Source: Chryseobacterium gleum (GTDB lineage: Bacteria > Bacteroidota > Bacteroidia > Flavobacteriales > Flavobacteriaceae). From it: 64,000 nt of DNA. The stretch lies in NCBI GenBank assembly GCA_945897915.1, contig CAMDGB010000005.1:1-64000 (forward strand), in the 5' to 3' direction. The notes beneath the pieces are model-generated. The model was not told where the DNA came from, made no database searches, and saw nothing but the letters and a program-made list of their open reading frames with translations. A program made the translations under genes and the position numbers. Positions within the stretch are counted from its first letter, which is position 1, and the number at the start of each line of letters is the position of its first letter. Of this stretch, positions 1 through 8,073 are shown piece after piece.

Positions 1-853
1 CAACAATTTCTAATTGATTGTCGTGTTCTTTTTTATTAATAAGTAAGTCTGTATTAACAAGACTTGAATTGTTTTTTATCTCATTTAATGTTAAAAATTC
101 CTTTAAATAAAAATTAGATAATTTATAATCTTCTTGTTTTTCACAAATTAAAATAAGATTATTCAAAATTTTCTTTTTTGAAATGCCTGCAGAATTATTT
201 TCCACCAATTTTAAAGCTCTTTTAGAAAAATCTAGTGCTTTTTCATAGTCTTCTTTTGTATAATATATTTTACTTAGCTGATAAAGGGCTTCAATTTTAC
301 TAGGTTCAACATCTCTACTAGTATTGGCGATATTTTTAAATACAACAATAGCTTCATCTAATTTATTATTGGCCTTTAAAGTTAATCCTTTTTGGAGTTC
401 TATTAAGACTAAAGTATTGTTAGAGTTGATTCTATTGTAAATTGAATATGATTTGTTGAAATATAATTTTGCTATTTTTAAATTTCTTTTTTCTAAATAT
501 AAAGATCCTAGCGCATAATTTATTTTAGCTACTTTAGAAGATTTAATTTGATTAATTTCATAATAATTAGAACATTTAATGAAATTTACAATTGCTTCAT
601 TATAATTATTAGTTTCTAAATATATGCTTCCCAAAAAATAATAACAATCATAAAGTTTGTCATTATTTTTATATGCTTTTGAATATTCAATTGCTTTTTG
701 AATGTAATTTATGGCGTCTTTAGAGTTGTATTTTTCTTCGAAAGAATAATTGGCCAATTCTAAAAAATAGGTGATACTGTCAGGTTTATTTTCCTTTGTT
801 TTAGAAAAAGTGAATAGTGTGAAAAAAGTAAGAAGAAAAAGGAGTTTTTTCAT
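1..853 (-). CDS. TPR-repeat secreted or membrane protein, 3' end outside window
   Basis: An open frame runs from an ATG at 853 leftward to the window edge without a stop, about 284 codons, so the C-terminal part is missing. The first ~18 residues (MKKLLFLLTFFTLFTFS) form a signal peptide. The rest is a chain of helix pairs typical of TPR repeats, for example the segments ending in YNEAIVNFIKCSNYYE and YEKALDFSKRALKLVE. Known family: Bacteroidota encode many proteins with a signal peptide and periplasmic TPRs followed by a membrane helix and either a histidine-kinase or LuxR-type DNA-binding domain. I infer this could be such a sensor, but the deciding C-terminal domain lies outside the window. 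It ends 38 bp from the stop of the neighbouring GAPDH gene, on the same strand. Confidence 0.75.
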   Translation of the reverse strand, partial: MKKLLFLLTFFTLFTFSKTKENKPDSITYFLELANYSFEEKYNSKDAINYIQKAIEYSKAYKNNDKLYDCYYFLGSIYLETNNYNEAIVNFIKCSNYYEINQIKSSKVAKINYALGSLYLEKRNLKIAKLYFNKSYSIYNRINSNNTLVLIELQKGLTLKANNKLDEAIVVFKNIANTSRDVEPSKIEALYQLSKIYYTKEDYEKALDFSKRALKLVENNSAGISKKKILNNLILICEKQEDYKLSNFYLKEFLTLNEIKNNSSLVNTDLLINKKEHDNQLEIV

Positions 854-891
854 TATTTATTATTCAAAACCTGATATTAATAATGTTAAAA

Positions 892-1896
892 TTAGTATTT
901 ATTTTTCGATAAAAAAAGAATTAAATCAATTATACGAGAGGAATAACCCATTTCATTATCATACCAACCCACTATTTTTACCATTTTGTCAATTACAGAA
1001 GTTAGTTGCGCGTCAAACACACACGAATTTTCATTTCCTATAATATCTACTGAAACAATTGGATCTTCGGTATACGCCAAAATGTTTTTCAATTCCTTCT
1101 CGGAGGCATTTTTAAAGGCTAAATTTATTTCTTCAATAGTTACTTTTCTATTTACATTAAAAGTTATATCGGTTAATGACCCATCTGGTACAGGAACCCG
1201 AATACCACAACCCCCAATTTTACCTTCAAGTTCAGGGAAAATTTTGGTAATTGCTTTTGCAGCACCTGTTGAAGTTGGAATTATGGATTGCGAAGCACCT
1301 CTTGCACGTCTTAAATCTTTATGAGGTTGGTCATGTAAGCTTTGGTCGGTAGTGTAGGAGTGAACAGTTGTAATATATGCTTGTTCAATACCGCATAATT
1401 CTTGAATAATTTTTAGCATCGGTGCTGCGTTATTTGTAGTGCAACTTGCATTGGAAATAATGGTTTCCGATCCGTCCAAAATATGTTCATTAACACCTAA
1501 AACAACAGTTTTTATTTTTTCGTCTTCAGGAGGCGCAGATAAAATTACTTTTTTCGCTCCAGCTAAAATATGTAAACCAGCAGTTTGTGTAGTTTTAAAC
1601 TTTCCAGTAGCTTCAATTACAAAATCGATATTTAGGTTTTTCCAAGGTAATTTAGAGATATCACTTTCGTGGAAAAATTGAAATTTTAAATTATCTATAA
1701 GTAACGTTTCATTTTCGGTGGAAATAGAATGTTGTAAAACACCGTGAATGCTATCATATTTCAATAAATGACCCATGGTTTTTACATCCGCAATATCATT
1801 TACAGCAACAACTTCTATGTTTGGATGATTTAGTAATAATCGGAATACATTTCTTCCAATTCTTCCAAAACCATTAATAGCGACACGTATTTTCAA
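892..1896 (-). CDS. gap: Glyceraldehyde-3-phosphate dehydrogenase, type I (short form)
   Basis: Tetrameric cytosolic glycolytic enzyme converting glyceraldehyde-3-phosphate, phosphate and NAD+ to 1,3-bisphosphoglycerate. At 334 residues it has normal family length. Visible motifs: the Rossmann loop NGFGRIGR (residues 8-15), Asp34 at the end of the second beta strand (VAVND), which in this family marks NAD preference, the catalytic loop SNASCTTN with Cys152, the general base His179 (TTVHSYT), and WYDNEMGYS near the C-terminus. The only start that keeps the N-terminal strand is a TTG (TTG AAA ATA CGT); no ATG lies near. It sits between a TPR gene and lipA on the same strand. The window holds a second, much longer GAPDH (57676-59124), so a division between glycolysis and gluconeogenesis is plausible but inferred. 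Confidence 0.95.
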   Translation of the reverse strand: MKIRVAINGFGRIGRNVFRLLLNHPNIEVVAVNDIADVKTMGHLLKYDSIHGVLQHSISTENETLLIDNLKFQFFHESDISKLPWKNLNIDFVIEATGKFKTTQTAGLHILAGAKKVILSAPPEDEKIKTVVLGVNEHILDGSETIISNASCTTNNAAPMLKIIQELCGIEQAYITTVHSYTTDQSLHDQPHKDLRRARGASQSIIPTSTGAAKAITKIFPELEGKIGGCGIRVPVPDGSLTDITFNVNRKVTIEEINLAFKNASEKELKNILAYTEDPIVSVDIIGNENSCVFDAQLTSVIDKMVKIVGWYDNEMGYSSRIIDLILFLSKNKY

Positions 1897-1941
1897 ATTT
1901 TTATTTTTGTAATTATTTTAATTTTGTCTTTTGCTTTCAAA

Positions 1942-2808
1942 TTAGTGAATATGTTTTTCTGCATGATAAGAAGAACGCACTAAAGGCCCACTTTCTACAT
2001 GAATAAAACCTAATTCTTTACCAATTTTTCCGTATTTTTCAAACTGTTCAGGTGTGATGAATTCTTTTACAGGTAAATGTTTTTTACTTGGTTGTAAATA
2101 TTGTCCGATAGTAACAACATCCACTTTAGCATCTCTTAAATCGTGTAAAGTTTGAATTACTTCTACTTCTGTTTCGCCTAAACCTAACATGATTCCCGAT
2201 TTTGTTCGGTTCAAACCTTGTTCTTTTAGGTATTTTAAAACCGCTAAACTTTTATCGTACTTCGCTTGAATTCTAACTTCACGAGTCAATCTTCTAACAG
2301 TTTCAATATTGTGAGAAACAACTTCTGGAGCCACTTCAATAATTTTATCTAAATGTTTTTCACTTCCTTGAAAATCTGGAATTAGCGTTTCTAAGGTAGT
2401 TTTCGGATTCATTCTTCTGATAGCTTTTACGGTTTCAGCCCAAATAATGGTCCCCATATCTTTTAAATCGTCTCGGTCAACACTTGTAATAACTGCATGT
2501 TTGATATTCATGATTTTAATAGAACGTGCTACTTTTTCTGGCTCTTCCCAATCTACATTTTCAGGGCGACCTGTTTTTACACCACAAAATCCACAAGAAC
2601 GGGTGCAAATATTTCCTAAAATCATAAAAGTTGCTGTTCCTTCTCCCCAACATTCTCCCATATTTGGACAGCTACCAGAAGCGCAAATGGTATTTAATTT
2701 GTATTTATCTACCAAACCTCTAAGTTCGGTATATTTTTGTCCAACGGGTAATTTTACACGAAGCCATTTTGGTTTTGGTGTGGGAGGAAATACGCTTTCT
2801 GTTGCCAT
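1942..2808 (-). CDS. lipA: Lipoyl synthase
   Basis: Radical SAM enzyme inserting two sulfurs into octanoyl groups on the E2 subunits and the glycine cleavage H protein. At 288 residues it matches the family. Two cysteine sets are visible: the auxiliary 4Fe-4S cluster set C42, C47, C53 ([12 protein letters not shown]) and the radical-SAM set C68, C72, C75 (CTRSCGFC). The C-terminal [13 protein letters not shown] is also family-typical. The frame is open upstream to 2841, but I chose the ATG at 2808 because a good -7 element (TATATTTG on the minus strand, 2831-2838) lies between the two, putting the distant start outside the transcript. It appears monocistronic or co-transcribed with gap downstream (46 bp gap). 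Confidence 0.96.
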   Translation of the reverse strand: MATESVFPPTPKPKWLRVKLPVGQKYTELRGLVDKYKLNTICASGSCPNMGECWGEGTATFMILGNICTRSCGFCGVKTGRPENVDWEEPEKVARSIKIMNIKHAVITSVDRDDLKDMGTIIWAETVKAIRRMNPKTTLETLIPDFQGSEKHLDKIIEVAPEVVSHNIETVRRLTREVRIQAKYDKSLAVLKYLKEQGLNRTKSGIMLGLGETEVEVIQTLHDLRDAKVDVVTIGQYLQPSKKHLPVKEFITPEQFEKYGKIGKELGFIHVESGPLVRSSYHAEKHIH

Positions 2809-2830
2809 AATATGAAAATAAAATCTTACG

Positions 2831-2838
2831 CAAATATA
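2831..2838 (-). promoter_or_regulatory. -7 promoter element for lipA
   Basis: On the minus strand this reads TATATTTG, a full match to the Bacteroidota -7 consensus TAnnTTTG. The predicted transcript start is about 22 nt before the lipA ATG. No clean TTG is present at the -33 spacing, so this rests on one half-site. Confidence 0.5.
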
Positions 2839-2949
2839 CAAAACGCATTAAAATTAAATCCTATTTTAAAGTGTTATTTTTCAATTGTAACATATCGCTA
2901 ACTTTTGTTTAATATTATATTTTGACTCTGTTTTTAGATATATTTTTAC

Positions 2950-2981
2950 AAAAAAAACCACATAAATAATTTATTATGTGG
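2950..2981 (-). terminator. Rho-independent terminator after the sigma-factor/remnant transcript
   Basis: On the minus strand CCACATAA pairs with TTATGTGG (2958-2981) and is followed by a run of at least seven T. It lies just downstream of the short remnant at 3007-3114 and isolates the ECF sigma transcript from lipA. Confidence 0.8.
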
Positions 2982-3006
2982 TTTTGAAAATTATAAGAGC
3001 ATATAG

Positions 3007-3114
3007 CTATTTCTTTTCAGTATCAAGAAGATTAATTTTAATTGGAAGTCTTTTTTTACTTTTCACTACTTCGCCATTAACGCTTCCAGGTGAAGTTTGA
3101 CATAATTTATAGTT
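3007..3114 (-). pseudogene. Orphan C-terminal coding remnant (about 35 residues)
   Basis: In the gap between lipA and the ECF sigma gene one minus-strand frame gives a protein-like tail, NYKLCQTSPGSVNGEVVK then SKKRLPIKINLLDTEKK, ending in TAG and followed at once by a strong terminator. There is no usable start: an in-frame TAA lies directly upstream at 3115-3117. The composition (hydrophilic, lysine-rich end) resembles the end of a real gene more than random AT-rich sequence. I do not recognise the family. It may be the last piece of a deleted or frameshifted gene, or coincidence. The rest of the gap (2842-2949 and 3115-3200) shows nothing else I can support. Confidence 0.35.
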
Positions 3115-3200
3115 TTAAAGGTTACAACTTGTGTAAAATTAAACCTAAAACAAATAATCGTCCCAAAAAACAGTTATCTTACTAAAAAGATGAATTTTTG

Positions 3201-3764
3201 TTATTTATTGCTAATAATTTCAGCTAATAATTTTTTTGCACGAAGTAGTTTTATTTTGATGTTGTTAAGCGGTTCATTTAATTGTTCCGCCATATCTTGA
3301 TAACTCATTTCTTGAAAGTAGCGTAATTGTATAACTTCTTGATAAGCAGGTTTTAATTGCTTAATTTGTTGTAGTAATTGCGATAAGTTTTGTTCGGTAA
3401 TTAATTTGTCTTCAATAGTTGGTGTGCTGTCTAAAACTTGATTGGCTAAGCCATCTTCCTCGTTTGTAATTTCTAAAAATAAAGTGGATTTTTTTTTACG
3501 AATCAAATCGATATGAGCATTTTTAGCAATGGCAATTAACCAAGTATTAAATCCAAATTCAGGATTGTAAGTGCTTATTTTATCAAATGCTTTAGCAAAT
3601 GTTTCTATTACGATATCTTCTGTATTAGTTTCATTTTCAGTGCGTTTTAGCATGTAACCGTACACTTCATTCCAATAAAAATCTAGAAGAAAAGTAAAAG
3701 CTACTTGATCGCCAAGTTTTGCTTTTTGAATATTTTTAAGTATTTTTTCTTGTTTTACTTCCAA
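3201..3764 (-). CDS. ECF-type RNA polymerase sigma factor (sigma-70 family)
   Basis: A 187-residue group-4 sigma factor. Region 2 covers roughly residues 20-95 (FLLDFYWNEVYGYMLKRT, then DIVIETFAKAFDKISTYN and FNTWLIAIAKNAHIDLIRKK). Region 4 covers roughly 130-185, with the helix-turn-helix around MSYQDMAEQLNEPLNNIKIK. The best start is TTG at 3764, ten bases inside the upstream glycosyltransferase gene, so translation is probably coupled. No anti-sigma factor gene is adjacent. Downstream lie only the 3007-3114 remnant and a terminator. Its regulon cannot be read from the sequence. Confidence 0.9.
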   Translation of the reverse strand: MEVKQEKILKNIQKAKLGDQVAFTFLLDFYWNEVYGYMLKRTENETNTEDIVIETFAKAFDKISTYNPEFGFNTWLIAIAKNAHIDLIRKKKSTLFLEITNEEDGLANQVLDSTPTIEDKLITEQNLSQLLQQIKQLKPAYQEVIQLRYFQEMSYQDMAEQLNEPLNNIKIKLLRAKKLLAEIISNK

Positions 3765-4870
3765 TGTTCTGGTTTGTGTATCAAATTGGTAAAAGCCACT
3801 CGAAATTGAGTTATTATTAAAATAATTTCAAAAATTGGATACCAAACAATAATATCTTTTTCTTTTAATTTAGCTGCGCCATAACCAAAAACCATCCAGT
3901 TAAAAACGTATTTAAAACCTAAAACACTTGAAACAATAATCCAATTATATTGGAAAGATAGTAAAATTATGGCCAAAATAATACAATTCACTTGTGAAAT
4001 GAAATATAATCCAAGTTGTAGTTTGTTAAAATCTTTGTAAAATTTTTTGGTAGAAGTTTCCTTTCTTTTCTGATTTAACCATGCTTTAAAAGTAGTTTTT
4101 GGTTCAGAATAGGTAAAACTTTCTGGGCTGTAACAAATGGTTGTGTTGCTTGCATTTGCTGCTTCATTAATAAATAAATCATCTTCTCCAGAGCGAACTC
4201 GAATGTGATTTATAAAACCGTTTACGTTGAAAAATTCTGATTTTTTATAGGCTAAATTTCTTCCAATTCCCATATAAGGTTTTCCGGATTTTGCCCATGA
4301 AAAATATTGAATGGCAGAAATAACACAGTCAAATCGAATTATTTTATTTAATAAAGAACCTTTAATTTTATTATAAGCGCCATATCCTAAAACGATTGTT
4401 TTTTTGAATGAAAAATGGGAGGTCATTTCTAATATCCAATTCTCAGAAATTAAACTGCAATTAGCATCCGTAAATAATAAATATTCATTTTTTGCTGCTT
4501 TTATCCCTAAGGTTAATGCAAATTTTTTGTTTCCCCAAAAGGCTTCATTATTTATTACTTTGACTAATTTAACAAAAGGATATTGCTTTTCGTATTCTTC
4601 AAATAATTCTAATGTTTGGTCATTAGAAGCATCATCAATAAGAACTAATTCATAATTTGGATAATTTTGGGAAACTAAAACGGGAAGTTGTGTTACTAAA
4701 TTTTCATATTCGTTTTTTGCCCAAACAATTACTGAAACCGGAACGCTTTTTAATGTTTCTTTTTTAGGTTTCACAAACGAAAAACGGCTAAAAACAAAAG
4801 ATTGATAAGCGAATTGAATGACAAAAAAAACTAAAAATGCAATAAAAAGTATAAATAATGTTGTTTCCAT
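3755..4870 (-). CDS. Membrane-bound family 2 glycosyltransferase
   Basis: A 371-residue inner-membrane glycosyltransferase of the GT-A fold. One N-terminal membrane helix (about residues 4-26) precedes the catalytic domain, with VSVIVWAKNE at 45-54, the nucleotide-binding pair DD at 79-80 (LVLIDDASND), and a metal-site TDAN at 134-137. A GEDDLF motif and a QKRKE segment follow, then two or three C-terminal membrane helices. This layout is common for enzymes making envelope glycans or glycolipids; donor and acceptor are not predictable. It overlaps the ECF sigma gene by 10 bp, suggesting one transcript for both. Confidence 0.88.
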   Translation of the reverse strand: METTLFILFIAFLVFFVIQFAYQSFVFSRFSFVKPKKETLKSVPVSVIVWAKNEYENLVTQLPVLVSQNYPNYELVLIDDASNDQTLELFEEYEKQYPFVKLVKVINNEAFWGNKKFALTLGIKAAKNEYLLFTDANCSLISENWILEMTSHFSFKKTIVLGYGAYNKIKGSLLNKIIRFDCVISAIQYFSWAKSGKPYMGIGRNLAYKKSEFFNVNGFINHIRVRSGEDDLFINEAANASNTTICYSPESFTYSEPKTTFKAWLNQKRKETSTKKFYKDFNKLQLGLYFISQVNCIILAIILLSFQYNWIIVSSVLGFKYVFNWMVFGYGAAKLKEKDIIVWYPIFEIILIITQFRVAFTNLIHKPEHWK

Positions 4871-4953
4871 GTTCGTTTAAAAAGTTGCCCAAATTTAGGC
4901 TTATTTGTTTAAAGATTCAAGTTTAATTTTTCTATAAATCTCAAAAGCGTAAA

Positions 4954-5967
4954 TTAAATCACGTTTACTTCTGCATCAATACTAATTCCGTATTTTTCAA
5001 AAATAGTTTTTTGGATATTTTGCGCAACGTTCCAAATTTCATTTCCTGTAGCGTTTCCGTAATTGACTAAAACTAAAGCTTGTTTGGTATGAATTCCAGC
5101 ATCTCCAAAACGCTTTCCTTTAAAACCAGCTTGCTCAATTAGCCAACCCGCAGGCACTTTTACATGTGTTTCCGAAACAGGATAATGTGGCATATCTGGA
5201 TAATTCGCTTTAGCTTTTTCGTAAATTTCAATAGGAACAATTGGATTTTTAAAGAAACTTCCGCTATTTCCAAGTTCTTTCGGATTGGGTAATTTACTTT
5301 CACGAATAGCAATAACCGCTTTGCTAACATCTTGAATAGTTGGGTTTTTGATGCCCATGTTTTCTAATTCTACATCAATAGCACCATAAGACGTATTTAG
5401 TTGGTGATTCTTTTTGGTTAGTTTAAAAACAACTGATACGATTACATATTGATTTTTTAAATCGGCTTTAAAAACGCTTTCTCTGTAGCCAAATTTACAA
5501 GCAATTTTATCAAAAGTAGTGATTTCTTGTGTGTCAATTTTCATAGCTTCACAAGAAACAAAGGTGTCTTTAATTTCTATGCCATACGCGCCAATATTTT
5601 GAATTGGAGTGGCACCAAGATTTCCCGGAATTAAAGATAAATTTTCAATACCGCCATAATTGTGTTTGATACAAAATTGGACAAATTCGTGCCAGTTTTC
5701 TCCTGCATTTCCTTTTACCCAAACAAATTCGTCATTTTTATCTAAAACTTCAATGCCTTTGATGTTGATGTAAACTACCAAAGCATCAATATTCTGAGTT
5801 AAAAGCATGTTGCTTCCGCCACCTAAAATAAAGAGTTTTTTATGTTTGTTTTCTTTTAAAACGCTTGCTAAATCCTTAATTGAATTTACTTCGCAAAATT
5901 CCGTTGCAAAAGCTTCAATACCAAAGGTGTTGTATTTTTTTAACGCTTGTTGTTGTATGATATTCAT
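4954..5967 (-). CDS. murB: UDP-N-acetylenolpyruvoylglucosamine reductase
   Basis: Cytosolic FAD- and NADPH-dependent enzyme producing UDP-N-acetylmuramic acid, the second committed step of peptidoglycan synthesis. At 337 residues it resembles the E. coli type I form. Visible are GGGSNMLL (49-56), the FAD-binding stretch LIPGNLGATPIQNIGAYG (112-129), Tyr161-Arg162 (YRES), the proton donor Ser237 in GNSGSFFKNP, PAGWLIEQAGFKG, and the final catalytic Glu333. It is a single gene on the minus strand. The roughly 50 bp upstream contain short repeats (GTGAATAGT-like), not an obvious promoter. Confidence 0.97.
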   Translation of the reverse strand: MNIIQQQALKKYNTFGIEAFATEFCEVNSIKDLASVLKENKHKKLFILGGGSNMLLTQNIDALVVYINIKGIEVLDKNDEFVWVKGNAGENWHEFVQFCIKHNYGGIENLSLIPGNLGATPIQNIGAYGIEIKDTFVSCEAMKIDTQEITTFDKIACKFGYRESVFKADLKNQYVIVSVVFKLTKKNHQLNTSYGAIDVELENMGIKNPTIQDVSKAVIAIRESKLPNPKELGNSGSFFKNPIVPIEIYEKAKANYPDMPHYPVSETHVKVPAGWLIEQAGFKGKRFGDAGIHTKQALVLVNYGNATGNEIWNVAQNIQKTIFEKYGISIDAEVNVI

Positions 5968-6019
5968 ATTTTAAAGTGAATAGTAATTAGTGAATAGTGA
6001 AAAGCTTTTTACTTACTTC

Positions 6020-6709
6020 TTATAATGCTTTTCTCAATTCTTCTTCGCTAACAAATTCGTTTTTAAAAAAAGTTTGTTTTCCGTTTTTAATTACAATAAT
6101 TACAGGTAAACCCTGGTAACCTAATGCATTAAATAACGATTTATTTTTATCAGCATCAATACGATTAACAATTACTTTATCAGTCATTTCTTTACTTATT
6201 TTATCTAAATATGGCGACATTTTTTTACATGGACCACACCATTCTGCGTAAAAATCCATTACAACTGTTTTATCGGAAATCATTAGTTTGTTGTAGTCTT
6301 CCAAAGTTATTCCAGACCAACTTGCGCTGGTTTTTGGATTGGCTTTTTCCCAAGCCATGTAACCGCCATCTAATTCGATAATATTTTTAAAACCTAATTT
6401 CACTAAATGATTGGCAGCTTTTTTACTTCTCCCGCCGCTTAAGCAATATACAAAAACGGGTTTCGATTTGTCTAAATTGGCTACTTGAGTATCAAAAGAA
6501 TCTCCGTTCCAATCCACGTTTTTGGCATCTGCAATTTTACCGTTTGCGTATTCTCCAGGCGTTCTAACATCTAAAATTTGTGCGTCGTTTGTTTTAATCA
6601 TTGCTGCTTTAAATTCCGTAGCAGATACGCTTTTGAAATTTTGACTATTTGTGCAACTTATTGATAATGTAATAATTGCTATTGCAATGATTGATTTTAA
6701 TTTTTTCAT
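6020..6709 (-). CDS. Rhodanese-thioredoxin fusion lipoprotein
   Basis: A 229-residue two-domain protein. A signal peptide ends at Cys19 (SISC), a relaxed lipobox of the sort seen in Bacteroidota, so the protein is probably a lipoprotein facing the periplasm. Residues about 25-122 are a rhodanese domain with the active-site loop Cys89 CLSGGRS and the DVRTPGEY signature. Residues about 135-229 are a thioredoxin fold with WCGPC (Cys158 and Cys161) and cis-proline 202 (LPV). Rhodaneses move sulfane sulfur and thioredoxins reduce disulfides; the fusion suggests a persulfide or disulfide relay, but this is inferred. It stands alone, with repeats in the upstream gap. Confidence 0.88.
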   Translation of the reverse strand: MKKLKSIIAIAIITLSISCTNSQNFKSVSATEFKAAMIKTNDAQILDVRTPGEYANGKIADAKNVDWNGDSFDTQVANLDKSKPVFVYCLSGGRSKKAANHLVKLGFKNIIELDGGYMAWEKANPKTSASWSGITLEDYNKLMISDKTVVMDFYAEWCGPCKKMSPYLDKISKEMTDKVIVNRIDADKNKSLFNALGYQGLPVIIVIKNGKQTFFKNEFVSEEELRKAL

Positions 6710-6790
6710 TTTATTTAAGATTGTAATGTTTGTTTTTTGTTGTTTTGTTTTTTGTGGATTTTAATTTCTAACAGTCTAACAGTCTAAAAA

Positions 6791-6830
6791 TCTAATAATC
6801 TAATAATCTAATAATCTAATAATCTAATAA
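6791..6830. repeat. Tandem repeat, five perfect 8-bp units
   Basis: Five head-to-tail copies of TCTAATAA. Degenerate relatives of the unit (AGTCTAACAG, AATCTAAAAA, AGTCTAACCATCTAA) flank it from about 6770 to 6860. It lies between recF and the rhodanese-thioredoxin gene. It is too short and spacer-free to be CRISPR. Confidence 0.9.
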
Positions 6831-6858
6831 TATTGGAGTCTAACCATCTAAAAAAAAT

Positions 6859-7938
6859 CTAAATATTAAATATTTTATAACTTTTATGTGTCTGTTTTAT
6901 AATGTTTTCAGTTCGTTCAGGATGCGTATCGGAAATAAAAATTTGTCCAAAAACATCATCGTTTACCATATTCACAATTTGTTGTACTCTAAACGCATCT
7001 AACTTGTCAAAGATATCATCAAAAAGTAAAATCGGCAACGTTTTTGTTTGTTTTTTAATGAAATCAAACTGCGCTAATTTCAAGGCAATTAAAAATGATT
7101 TTTGTTGTCCTTGCGATCCGAATTTTTTAATAGGAAAATTAGCTATATTAAATATAACATCATCTTTATGAATTCCACAAGTAGTATATTGTGTAATTCT
7201 ATCTTTTTGAAGATTTTGAACTAGTAAGATTTCCAAATTGTCATCATGAAGTTGGCTCTCATATTCAATAGTTACTTTTTCAGCATTTTCTGAAATAACT
7301 TCATATAATTCTTGAAAAACGGGGATAAATTGTTCTAAAAAATCTTTTCTCTTGGTAAAAATTAGTTGTCCGAATTCTGATAATTGTTCGTTGTAAATAT
7401 TCAAATTGTCTGCATCATAAACCTGATTTAACGCAAAGTATTTTAATAAAGCATTTCTTTGTTGTAGTGTTTTCTGGTAATTTATTAATGTATTTAAATA
7501 AGTTGTATCAAAAGTAGAAATTACATTATCAATAAATTTTCTTCGGGTTTCGCTTCCTTCAATAATCAAATCTGTATCGCTTGGCGAAATAAGCACAATG
7601 GGTATTAATCCAATGTGTTCTGAAAATTTATCATAAATTTTTCCGTTGCGTTTTAAAATCTTTTTTTGCGCTTTTTTGTAACTACATACAATTTTTTCGG
7701 TACGATTTTCTTTTTCAAACATGCCATCAATTACAAAAAACTCCTCACCATGTTTGATATTTTGTGTAGAAAGTGGATTAAAATAACTTTTTCCAACGGC
7801 TAAATGATAAATTGCATCTAAAATTGTGGTTTTTCCAATGCCGTTTTTTCCTACAATAGCATTTATTTTGCTTTCAAATTCAAAAGAATTCTCTGCAATG
7901 TTCTTATAATTAAGTAAATATAGTTTTTTTAAAATCAC
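6859..7938 (-). CDS. recF: DNA replication and repair protein RecF
   Basis: SMC-like ATPase that loads RecA at gapped DNA with RecO and RecR. At 359 residues it has typical length. The N-terminus places the loop in LYLLNYKNI; Walker A is GKNGIGKT (30-37), the signature motif is FGSQGQQKS, and Walker B is [12 protein letters not shown]. Translation starts at GTG (7938), the only start that keeps the conserved first beta strand. A -7 box (TACATTTG, minus strand, 7980-7987) lies just upstream, and the TPR-ribH transcript diverges from the same 135-bp gap. Confidence 0.96.
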   Translation of the reverse strand: MILKKLYLLNYKNIAENSFEFESKINAIVGKNGIGKTTILDAIYHLAVGKSYFNPLSTQNIKHGEEFFVIDGMFEKENRTEKIVCSYKKAQKKILKRNGKIYDKFSEHIGLIPIVLISPSDTDLIIEGSETRRKFIDNVISTFDTTYLNTLINYQKTLQQRNALLKYFALNQVYDADNLNIYNEQLSEFGQLIFTKRKDFLEQFIPVFQELYEVISENAEKVTIEYESQLHDDNLEILLVQNLQKDRITQYTTCGIHKDDVIFNIANFPIKKFGSQGQQKSFLIALKLAQFDFIKKQTKTLPILLFDDIFDKLDAFRVQQIVNMVNDDVFGQIFISDTHPERTENIIKQTHKSYKIFNI

Positions 7939-7979
7939 GTTTTCTTAGTAAAAAGTATCAAAAATTACACTTTCGAGTA

Positions 7980-7987
7980 CAAATGTA
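7980..7987 (-). promoter_or_regulatory. -7 promoter element for recF
   Basis: Minus strand reads TACATTTG, an exact TAnnTTTG match, giving a leader of roughly 37 nt before the recF GTG. No clear TTG at the -33 spacing. Confidence 0.45.
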
Positions 7988-8041
7988 AGTTCAATTTTTA
8001 AAAATATAAATAAAAGCACTTTTAAATTTAAATAAAAAGTA

Positions 8042-8049
8042 TATTTTTG
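8042..8049 (+). promoter_or_regulatory. -7 promoter element for the TPR-ribH operon
   Basis: TATTTTTG matches TAnnTTTG and is followed by the GCAC often seen after Flavobacterium -7 boxes. It lies 24 nt before the ATG at 8074 and diverges from the recF promoter. Confidence 0.5.
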
Positions 8050-8073
8050 CACTTCTAATAAAATTTTAGTTCA

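Noticed and set aside
771..1043. Open frame on the plus strand between the TPR and GAPDH genes
   Set aside because: It runs antisense across the start of the TPR gene and the end of GAPDH, has no family features, and its residues reflect reversed coding composition.
2808..2841. Longer N-terminus for lipA
   Set aside because: A strong -7 box lies inside it and the residues do not match the family; the ATG at 2808 is used instead.
6791..6830. CRISPR array candidate
   Set aside because: The unit is only 8 bp, units are contiguous with no spacers, and no cas gene is present.
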